Assembly (NCBI GenBank): GCA_021464415.1
Contig: CM038465.1
Coordinates: 20,801,839 to 20,865,838 of the forward strand
Reading direction: 5' to 3'
Source: Lonicera japonica
Lineage: Eukaryota; Streptophyta; Magnoliopsida; Dipsacales; Caprifoliaceae
DNA: 64,000 nt
Under the pieces are notes generated by a model that worked only from the letters and a program-made list of their open reading frames with translations, made no database searches and was not told the DNA's origin. Position numbers and translations under genes: made by a program. Below are positions 56,960-64,000 of the stretch, piece by piece (the stretch's first letter is position 1; the number at the start of each line of letters is the position of its first letter).

Positions 56960-57175
56960 CCAAAACAATCCACACTCTAGCACTTTACGAGGGGTTCTCT
57001 TAGGACCAAAATGTCCTCCACAAGCATATGAATGACAAAATTTTAGAATTGAATGAATTTCTTTTTCAGATACGCACCTTCGAATAATTTGATCAGAACA
57101 ATGTTTCCATAAGTAAGGATCATCCCAAACATAATACTTAGCATCACTTTTTATTTTATCTTTTTGAGCTCTAGA
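56960..57175 (-). pseudogene. Integrase zinc-finger half (Athila)
   Basis: Downstream of the RNase H stop at 57176 the frame encodes KYYVWDDPYLWKHCSDQIIR, then HSILKFCHSYACGGHFGPKR and LECGLFWPT. This is the N-terminal HHCC region of Athila integrase, cut by T2 at 56955. The core is on the other side, at 52526-51869. Confidence 0.85.
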
Positions 57176-59947
57176 TTAATCATCTAGTAATGTTCTAGTA
57201 ACCAAATAATTAACTATATCAGCATACCAGGGGACTGCCTCTTGAATAAAAAAAAGATACTCATCTGGGAATGAACCTTTTAATGGTGATGGTTCTTCGC
57301 TTGTGGCTAATCTACTGAGGTGATCAGCGACTACGTTTTCTGCACCCTTCTTATCACGTATTTCTAGGTCAAATTCTTGTAGCAAAAGAATCCACCGAAT
57401 AAGTCTAGGTTTCGCTTCCTTCTTTAAAAATAAATATTTAAGAGCTGCATGATCAGAGTAAATAATCACTTTAGCACCAAGCAAATAAGAACGAAAATTT
57501 TCCAATGCATAAACAACAGCTAAAAGTTCTTTTTCCGTTGTTGAATAGTTGCTTTGGACACTATCAAGTGTTCTGGAGGCATAATAGATAGCGTGATGGG
57601 CTTTTCCAACTTTTTGTCCAAGCACGACACCGACTGCATAATTACTCACATCACACATTATTTCGAATGGAAGACTCCAATTTGGCGGCTGGATAATTGG
57701 TGCTGAAGTGAGAATTTCTTTCAATGTATCAAATGCACATTTACATGCTTCATCAAATTCAAATATCGCATCTTTTTGCAATAATTTACAGAGGGGTTGG
57801 GTGATTTTGGAAAAGTCCTTGATAAAACGCCGATAAAATCCTGCATGCCCAAGAAAAGAACGAATCTCCCGCACAGTTGTAGGGTAAGGTAAAGATTTAA
57901 TAATATCTATTTTAGCTTTATCGACTTCAATACCTCTAGCAGATACCACATGGCCCAGAATAATGCCTTGCTCTACCATAAAATGACATTTCTCATAATT
58001 CAAAACTAAGTTTGTTTCTATGCACCTTTCTAGCACTTTTCTAAGGTTAGATAAACATGCATCAAAAGAATCACCGTATACTGTAAAATCATCCATGAAT
58101 ACCTCTATGATGTTCTCCACATAATCTGAAAATATACTAACCATACACCTCTGGAATGTAGCAGGAGCATTGCAAAGTCCGAATGTCATTCGCCGATACG
58201 CAAAAGTCCCAAAAGGACAAGTGAATGTGGTTTTCTCTTGATCTTCAGGTGCAACTGGGATTTGATGAAAACCTGAATAGCCATCGAGACAACAATAATG
58301 AGTATGACCTGCTAAACGTTCAAGCATTTGATCAATAAATGGGAGGGGAAAATGATCTTTTATAGTTGCAGCATTTAACTTTCTATAATCGATACATACT
58401 TGCCACCCATTTTGAACACGAGTGGGAACCATTTCTCCCTTAGAATTTTGAATTGCCGTCATACCTGTTTTCTTTGGAACAACTTGAATCGGACTTATCC
58501 ACTTACTATCTGAAATTGGATAGATCATACGTGCATCCAAAAGTTTAAGGATTTCTTTCTTTACCACTTCCATCATCGGTGGATTCAATCTATGTTGAGC
58601 TTCTCTAGAGGGCTTATAATCCTCTTCCAATAGTATCTTGTGCATGCATGTTGAAAGGCTTAATCCCTTTATATCAGCGATAGTCCACCCAAGGGCCTCC
58701 TTATACTCTTTAAGCACCCGAATTAATTTCTCTTCTTCCATAAGAGAGTTTGTTCGAAATAATGACCGGAAGTGTTTCTCCTCTCCCAAAAATGCATATT
58801 TCAAATGATCAGGTAGTGGTTTTAATTCTAGTTTTGGCGCCTGCACAATAGAGGGAAGAAGTTTCATGTGAGAACGAGGCAATTCAATTTGAGACATATT
58901 AAATTTTATCGGATGAAGCGAATCTAATTCATGTATTGCATCTTGCAATTCAAATTCTTCAACAAAATTGCTCCCAACGTCCTTCAATCCTTCAAGAGTG
59001 AAACTCCTGCTTAGCACAACTTTGAGTTTATCATCATCAACAAGTTCAAAAGAATCTTGTACCAAGGGGTCAATAACATCTAAAACACAAACGGATGACA
59101 CATCACTAGGATATCTCATGGCATCATAAATATTAAATTTAATAGTTTCACCATCGAATTCCATCATAAGTGTACCATCATGCACATCAATTTTAGTTCT
59201 AGCTGTCTTAAGGAATGGTCTTCGTAATAAAATTGGGGCTAAATTAGAAGAATTATCTTCTTCCATATCAAGTACATTAAAATCGGCAAGAAAGACGAAT
59301 TTATTAACTTGTACTAAGACGTCTTCTAAAACTCCTTCAGGGTATACATTAGACCTATCAACAAGTTGAATAATCACACCTGTTTCTTTTAGTGAGCCTA
59401 TATTCAAAGATAAGTAAATTGAAAGAGGCATGACATTTATTAAGGCTCCTAGGTCAAGCATTGCTTTCTCAATCTTAGCATTACCTATTTTGCAAGGGAT
59501 AATGAACATTCCTAGGTCCTTGCACTTAGGAGGTAATTTTTTCTGTAATACAGCTGGAACGTTTTCCCCTACAGTTACTTTTTCATTACCTTTCAGCTTC
59601 CTCTTGTTGGTGCATAGTTCCTTTAAAAACTTGGCATACCGAGGCACCTGTTTAATTGCATCTAGTAATGGAATATTTACCTTAACTTTGCGAAAGGTTT
59701 CAAGGATTTCTTTCTCATCTTCTTCTTTTTTGGATTTATTCAATCTAGTGGGGAAAGGAGGCCTTATCACCAAAACATCGGGTTGCTTTATATTAAGGTT
59801 TTCAGGTAGGTCGGTGTGAAGTTGTGGTACAACTACTTCTTTTTCAGCTTCTTCATTTGGCGCATTTTGCTTCCTCTTGCTAGGTTCCTTCAACTCCGTA
59901 CCACTACTTAAAGTAATTGCACTAGCATTTTGTCTTGGGTTCACCAC
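57176..59947 (-). CDS. Athila protease-RT-RNase H polyprotein
   Basis: The longest intact frame in the window, 923 codons. It starts in the Gag-Pol linker (MVNPRQNASAITLSSGTELK). The protease has AMLDLGALINVMPLSIYLSL at about residues 163-182. RT contains WQVCIDYRKLNAATIKDHFP, MTFGLCNAPATFQRCM and the intact catalytic F-M-D-D (VFMDDFTVYGDSFDA) at about 58096. RNase H follows with CDVSNYAVGVVLGQ, YSTTEKELLAVVYAL, YSDHAALKYLF and GAENVVADHLSRL, so its acidic residues are present. It stops after LLDD at the start of the integrase, where the parent element would have read on. Confidence 0.92.
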   Translation of the reverse strand: MVNPRQNASAITLSSGTELKEPSKRKQNAPNEEAEKEVVVPQLHTDLPENLNIKQPDVLVIRPPFPTRLNKSKKEEDEKEILETFRKVKVNIPLLDAIKQVPRYAKFLKELCTNKRKLKGNEKVTVGENVPAVLQKKLPPKCKDLGMFIIPCKIGNAKIEKAMLDLGALINVMPLSIYLSLNIGSLKETGVIIQLVDRSNVYPEGVLEDVLVQVNKFVFLADFNVLDMEEDNSSNLAPILLRRPFLKTARTKIDVHDGTLMMEFDGETIKFNIYDAMRYPSDVSSVCVLDVIDPLVQDSFELVDDDKLKVVLSRSFTLEGLKDVGSNFVEEFELQDAIHELDSLHPIKFNMSQIELPRSHMKLLPSIVQAPKLELKPLPDHLKYAFLGEEKHFRSLFRTNSLMEEEKLIRVLKEYKEALGWTIADIKGLSLSTCMHKILLEEDYKPSREAQHRLNPPMMEVVKKEILKLLDARMIYPISDSKWISPIQVVPKKTGMTAIQNSKGEMVPTRVQNGWQVCIDYRKLNAATIKDHFPLPFIDQMLERLAGHTHYCCLDGYSGFHQIPVAPEDQEKTTFTCPFGTFAYRRMTFGLCNAPATFQRCMVSIFSDYVENIIEVFMDDFTVYGDSFDACLSNLRKVLERCIETNLVLNYEKCHFMVEQGIILGHVVSARGIEVDKAKIDIIKSLPYPTTVREIRSFLGHAGFYRRFIKDFSKITQPLCKLLQKDAIFEFDEACKCAFDTLKEILTSAPIIQPPNWSLPFEIMCDVSNYAVGVVLGQKVGKAHHAIYYASRTLDSVQSNYSTTEKELLAVVYALENFRSYLLGAKVIIYSDHAALKYLFLKKEAKPRLIRWILLLQEFDLEIRDKKGAENVVADHLSRLATSEEPSPLKGSFPDEYLFFIQEAVPWYADIVNYLVTRTLLDD

Positions 59948-60075
59948 GGTTTGTGAGGGTAATTTCCCCGATCCTTAAGACTCTAACCGGCTTACTGTAG
60001 TTGCCAATTGACTCATTTGATTTTCCAAATTCTGGATGCTCATCCTTGTTTCCTACTGAAATTGCTTTATGTTAG

Positions 60076-61275
60076 TTACAAGTGATTTAACAATTTCTTC
60101 CAAAGACATACTTGAGTTGGGATTTGGTTGTGTTGGAGCTGGTTGCCTACGATATTGTTGTTGGAAACTTGAAGGTTGAGCTCCATAACGAAGATTAGGA
60201 CGATCCTTCCACCCTGGGTTGTAAAAATTTGAACAAGGGTCATACTTCCTTTGTGGTGGCCTAGAAATCCTCCAGCTGCATTAGCATGCTCAAAAGAATC
60301 TTTTTGAAGTGTAGGGCACGCGTCGGTTGGATGATTAGTAGTAGCAAAAATTCCACAAGCTTTCAATTGTTGCATATTCCCTACAGCCAGTTGTTGAACA
60401 AGAGAAGTTAGATTTGCTAATTGATTCTCAATTGAAGATATATTTACCTCATTCACCCTTTTAACGGGGATGTTTTGTCTAGATTAGAATTGTTGTGAAT
60501 TAGCAGCCATGGTGGAGAATAATTCTTTAGCAGCAGTGGGTGTTTTATTCACTATGGCTCCTCTGCTAGCGGCATCCATCATATTCCTCTCCAAGGTTAG
60601 TAGCCCTTCGTAGAAATATTGAATAAGCAATTGTTCAGAAATTCTACGTTGTGGACAGCTTGTACATAATTGTTTGAATCTTTCCCAATACTCATGAAGG
60701 GTTTCAGTATCATGTTGTTTGATACCACAGATTTCCCTTCTAACACCTGTAGCTCGTGAAGCAGGAATTTGTTTTTCAAGAAACAACCTTACCAATCATG
60801 TCCATGTGGTTATAGAGCCTGGGGGTAGATAAAATAGCCAATCCTTTGCTCTATCGGCTAATGAGAATGGAAAAGCGCGCAATTTAATTTGTTCTTCAGT
60901 TACGCCTTGCAGCTTCATGCTTGAACATACTACATGGAACTCCTTTAAATGCTTGTGAGGGTCTTTATTCTCGAGGCCACGGAATTTGGGAAGCAAATGG
61001 ATTAGACCAGATTTTAATTCAAAGTCCACCTCCAAAGCTGGATATTGAATGCAAAGTGGCTGTTGATTCACATTTGGCAGCCAATTCCCTTAAGGTTCTT
61101 TCTTCATTAGCCATTTCTGGTTCAGTTTCAGAGTCACTGGACGACGAATCAATCAAGTCAACAGCTAAATTTTATCCGGGTGATGAAGATGAAGATGAAG
61201 AAATCTGTTTCCTCAACTTAGTTTCCTTCCTTAGTCTTCGAGCGGTTTTCTCAATTTCAGGATCGTAATGCAATT
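60076..61275 (-). pseudogene. Athila Gag, main part, with frame breaks
   Basis: Begins at the solo LTR target site with DPEIEKTARRLRKETK and an acidic serine stretch. An in-frame TAA follows near 61176, then MANEERTLRELAANVNQQPL. The capsid core reads LIHLLPKFRGLENKDPHKHL and LRAFPFSLADRAKDWLFYLP (to 60796), then RREICGIKQHDTETLHEYWE (60795-60484). The next frame 60456-60076 has ISSIENQLANLTSLVQQLAV and a knuckle remnant CGIFATTNHPTDACPT. The first ten or so codons, including a probable start Met at 62060, lie beyond the solo LTR. Confidence 0.85.
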
Positions 61276-62030
61276 TGATGAGCCTGAGGATAGCACACGA
61301 GCTGGATCATGGAGTGAAGACTATGCATATCTCATCCGGGTTCCAAGTGGTCCAATCACCCGAGCTAAAGCTAAGAAGATCAAGGAAGCACTCATGATCG
61401 TGGTCCAAGAGTTGATGAATAAAGCTAGAGCTTGGAGAAGTATTCAAGGAGATGGAGAACGAGAATGGAGAATAATGCTTAGCCAAGAAGACGTAGAATA
61501 ATTAGGCCTTTTTATTATTGTTTTATTTATTTGCAACATTTAAAGCCCAAGGATTATGTATAATTAGTATTTAGAGTGATGGGCCTGCTAAGAGTGTGTT
61601 TTGGGCTTGTTTAGAGTTTTTCATTATTTTGTTGCCTTAGAATTGGGCTTGTTTTATTATTTTCGTTTTTAGGGTTTGTTTAGGGTTTCATTAGGGTTTT
61701 CTTGTTCTCCTCCTATTTAAAGGAGGCAACTCTATTGTATGAGGCAGCCTTGTTTTATCAATACGAATTTGAGTGTGTTTTTTCACCTCTTGTGTTCTAA
61801 GAACACTTCGAACAGCCAGAATTTAATTCTTGTTGTTCTTCGACTTATCAATCAATTAATCCGTCAATTGATTGTTTGTCTTCGACTATACCAAGGTTCA
61901 TTCTCATTTTAGGGATTGGGTCGAGGTTCCACCTCCATCAACTTCGCGTGATTCCAAGGTTCTTACATATTCAACGTTAAGGGTCGCGGATTCGTCATAT
62001 TGGATAGAAATACGGTCGCGATTCACATCA
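61276..62030 (+). mobile_element. Solo LTR of the compact family (plus strand)
   Basis: 755 bp with TG...CA ends (TGATGAGCCT to GATTCACATCA) and perfect duplications CAATT (61271-61275 and 62031-62035). It shares with the T1 and T2 LTRs the promoter-like CTCCTATTTAAAGGAGGC at about 61712, GACTTATCAATC and the GATTCCAAGGTTCTTAC block, in the opposite orientation. Its first 225 bases are open and encode GPITRAKAKKIKEALM, a motif I associate with plant Ty3/gypsy polyprotein ends. The ORF tail therefore lies in U3, as in T2. Confidence 0.88.
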
Positions 62031-62060
62031 CAATTCACCTATACGAGAAAAACGGGGCAT
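62031..62060 (-). pseudogene. Athila Gag start, detached by the solo LTR
   Basis: A Met codon at 62060 followed by about ten open codons up to the CAATT duplication. The frame agrees with the continuation at 61275, so the solo LTR insertion split Gag just after its start. No stop lies between. Confidence 0.65.
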
Positions 62061-62111
62061 AAAATGAACAAAATAACATATAAAGAAAAATTAATTCTAT
62101 TTAATACCAGT

Positions 62112-62129
62112 TCCCCAGCAACGGCGCCA
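62112..62129 (-). other. Primer binding site, tRNA-Asp type (Athila)
   Basis: On the minus strand it reads TGGCGCCGTTGCTGGGGA, five bases inside the 5' LTR. This is the characteristic Athila primer site. Confidence 0.92.
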
Positions 62130-62134
62130 AAATT

Positions 62135-62344
62135 TGATGGGTGTCGAATCCAACAAAAATAATTCCTACTCAAATTTAAATTAAATTGTGTATAGCGGTG
62201 AATAGGGTCGAATCCACAAAGATTGGTTAGACATAATTCTTCAAATAATAAAAGAAAGAGCGGTTTTGGAATTTTGTAATTTAAAACAAATTAATTGAAA
62301 GCAGTTAAAAAGAGAAATCAATATTTATGAATGATCTAGCCCAA
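62135..62344 (-). repeat. Inner 210 bp of the Athila 5' LTR
   Basis: Matches 46950-47157 until GATCTAGCCCAA, after which copia sequence begins. The outer 1.1 kb of the LTR, including its promoter, is absent. Confidence 0.9.
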
Positions 62345-63080
62345 AGAGAAAACAATGTAGCGCCTTGTCGTAGTGGGAGGGTTGTTCATCAACCTGGTCG
62401 TTTTATATTATTGGGAGAGTCTTATGACAAGGTCCCTGATGAATAAGAAACGAACCATTTTTTAACTACAATGAAGTACTTCAAGATAAAGATACAGAAA
62501 ATGGCAAAGGGTTATGAAATCTGAAATGGAGTCCACGTACTCTAACAAAGTCTGGGATCTTTTAAAACCACCCGAAGGGATAAAATCTATCGGATGCAAG
62601 TGAGTATATAAGAGATAGAGAGGATTAGACGGGCTTAAATCAAGGCCTGTTGCTAAAAGGGTTCACTCAAAAAGAAGGGGATCGATTATGATGAAACCTT
62701 TTTGCCGGTAGCCATGCTAAAGTCTATTCGGGTTCTCTTATCCATTGCGGTTCATCTTAATTATGAGATTTGGCAAGTGGATGTCAAGACAGGTTTCCTT
62801 AATGGAAGTCTTGATAAAAGCATCTATATGATGCAACCAGAATTATTCATAGCAAAGGACCAAGAGCACATGTTGTGCAAGCTCAAGAAGCCCATTTACG
62901 GGCTTAAGCAAGTGTCTAGATCTTGGAACATCTGTTTTGACCATGCAATCAAATCTTTTGGTTTTGATTAATGTTCAAATGAGTCTTACGTGTATAAAAG
63001 GCGCAACGGAAGCATGGTGGTATTCTAGGTATTGTATGTGGATAATATTTTACTTATTGGAAGGGATATGTGAATATTAT
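62345..63080 (+). pseudogene. Reverse transcriptase of the copia element
   Basis: Resumes in the integrase-RT linker (RSGRVVHQPGRFILLGESYD). A stop-containing stretch follows, then the open segment KSIRVLLSIAVHLNYEIWQV and DVKTGFLNGSLDKSIYMMQP, KLKKPIYGLKQVSRSWNICF and the catalytic region VLYVDNILLIG at about 63030, where the usual Y-V-D-D reads Y-V-D-N. At least three stops or frame breaks are present. Confidence 0.88.
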
Positions 63081-63880
63081 CTTCAGTGAGGGTATGGTTA
63101 TCAAGTCAGTTCGATATCAAGGGCTTAGGAGAAGCTAGTCACATCCTTGGTATTAAGCTTATGCGGGGTTGGAAAAATAGGATGTTGGGCTTATCCAAAG
63201 TACTTACATCGATACAATTCTTTCCAGAGTGAGTATACAATATTCCAAGAAAGGGTTTCTCCCTTTTTAGGTATAGAATCACTCTATCCAAAATCAATGT
63301 CATAAGGCACATGATGAGATAGAGAGGATGAGAGGAGTTCCTTATGCTTCGGCAGTGGGAAGCCTGATGTATGCTATATTGTGTACTAGACCAGACATTT
63401 GCTTTACCATTGGTATGGTTAGCATATATCAGTCTAATACAGGGAAAGAACACTGGACTACGGTAAAACATATACTTAAGTACCTTAAAAAGACTCAAGA
63501 TTTTATGTTGGTTTACCAGGCAAACAATCTAGTACCTGTTGGATACATAGACAAGGATTTTTAGCCAAAAGTTAGGATTCCAGAAAGTCAACTTCAGGTT
63601 ATGTATTTACTCTAAGAGGTTGAGTCATTGGTTGGAGGAGTATCAAGCAGTCATGCATTGCTGATTCCACCGTGAAAGCTGAATATGTGGTTGCTTTAGA
63701 AGCAACTAAGGTAGTGGTTTGGCTCAAGAACTTCCATATGAATCGAGATGTGGCACCTTCAGTGTTATAATCTATTTCACTTTATTTTGATAAGAGTGAA
63801 ACGGTTGCGAACTCGAAAGAGCCGAGGATTCATAAGAAGGGAAAATACACAGAGTGTTCACGTTGAGGGAATGGGAGTGA
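63081..63880 (+). pseudogene. RNase H region of the copia element
   Basis: Contains ILGIKLMRGW, then the open segment GVPYASAVGSLMYAILCTRP and DICFTIGMVSIYQSNTGKEH to 63564. Frames are then broken, with SADSTVKAEYVVALEATK-type residues near 63650-63710 and HKKGK... near 63830. This is the C-terminal end of copia Pol. Confidence 0.82.
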
Positions 63881-63906
63881 GATGCATAGCTGCATGACTT
63901 TGAGTC

Positions 63907-63918
63907 TAAGTGGGAGAT
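63907..63918 (+). other. Polypurine tract of the copia element
   Basis: TAAGTGGGAGAT directly before the LTR start TGTTAGAG. Confidence 0.88.
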
Positions 63919-64000
63919 TGTTAGAGTGATATACTAAAAGCCATAATTTTCTTGTTGGTTTAAATAAATAATATAATGCAACCATTGCCCATAAAGATTC
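63919..64000 (+). repeat. 3' LTR of the copia element, start only
   Basis: The first 40 bases match 42301-42340. From 63959 to the window end the sequence is an exact reverse complement of 42380-42421 in the 5' LTR, so this part of the LTR is inverted in one copy. Confidence 0.85.

Larger units (their letters stand above)
46950..62344 (-). mobile_element. Athila-type Ty3/gypsy element (minus strand)
   Basis: It has a full 3' LTR (46950-48282), polypurine tract, envelope-like ORF, integrase, RNase H, RT, protease, gag, a tRNA-Asp-type primer site (62112-62129) and only the inner 210 bp of the 5' LTR. The pol order, primer site and extra ORF downstream of integrase identify Athila. It carries insertion T2 inside integrase and a solo LTR inside gag. 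The outer part of the 5' LTR is missing together with part of the copia host. Confidence 0.93.
42301..64000 (+). mobile_element. Ty1/copia element, interrupted (plus strand)
   Basis: A 5' LTR, an iMet primer site, gag, protease and integrase up to 46949, then RT and RNase H at 62345-63880 and a 3' LTR that starts at 63919 and leaves the window. Integrase precedes RT, which defines copia. A 15.4-kb Athila element and its own insertions occupy 46950-62344. The coding frames have many stops and the RT catalytic motif is altered, so the element is dead. Confidence 0.9.

Overview
This window is heterochromatin-like DNA from a flowering plant. I infer a dicot, but the sequence does not settle the species. 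The evidence is the set of plant-specific transposon lineages: Tekay-type chromoviruses, Tat and Athila Ty3/gypsy elements, Ty1/copia elements, PIF/Harbinger-like MITEs and a plant mobile domain (PMD) gene. The DNA is AT-rich. I found no intact host gene, rRNA or tRNA. Almost every long reading frame belongs to an LTR retrotransposon, and most carry stops, frameshifts or deletions.

Region 1 (885-25552) is a nest built on a minus-strand Tat-lineage element. It has LTR-like copies at 885-2146 and 24247-25552. Gag, protease, RT and two RNase H domains lie at 22411-16451, the integrase is missing, and a degenerate PMD gene runs antisense (plus strand, about 2619-15300). A minus-strand Tekay element (4887-14106, TSD GTTGG) splits the PMD domain. 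A solo LTR (22943-23664, TSD CTTTA) sits in the Tat leader, and a second LTR-like block lies at 15340-16440. Two tandem-repeat arrays lie in a presumed PMD intron (3419-4330).

Region 2 (25553-42300) starts with the 3' end and LTR of a SIRE-like copia element carrying a MITE. Next comes a plus-strand Tekay element (28180-37644, TSD ATTGC) whose RT is split by a 2.27-kb non-autonomous LTR element (32611-34878, TSD TTAGT). AT-rich low-copy DNA with two more MITEs, SINE-like repeats and hAT-like ends follows.

Region 3 (42301-64000) is a plus-strand copia element. Its integrase is interrupted by a minus-strand Athila element (46950-62344). The Athila element holds a very young 4.4-kb non-autonomous LTR element (52532-56954, TSD GTAGG) inside its integrase and a solo LTR (61276-62030, TSD CAATT) inside the start of gag.

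The most interesting system is a family of compact non-autonomous LTR retrotransposons. It has four members here, each inside another retrotransposon and each with a perfect 5-bp TSD. Both two-LTR members have an initiator-Met tRNA primer site and a single minus-strand ORF with no RT or integrase. Their proteins share a C-terminal block centred on E-H-[IV]-D-F-I-G-V-D-K. In one member the ORF runs into the U3 of its own LTR, and one solo LTR begins with coding-like sequence. Another copy has a 56-bp inverted extension of its own terminus. The family presumably borrows reverse transcriptase and integrase from autonomous iMet-primed elements; that is inference.
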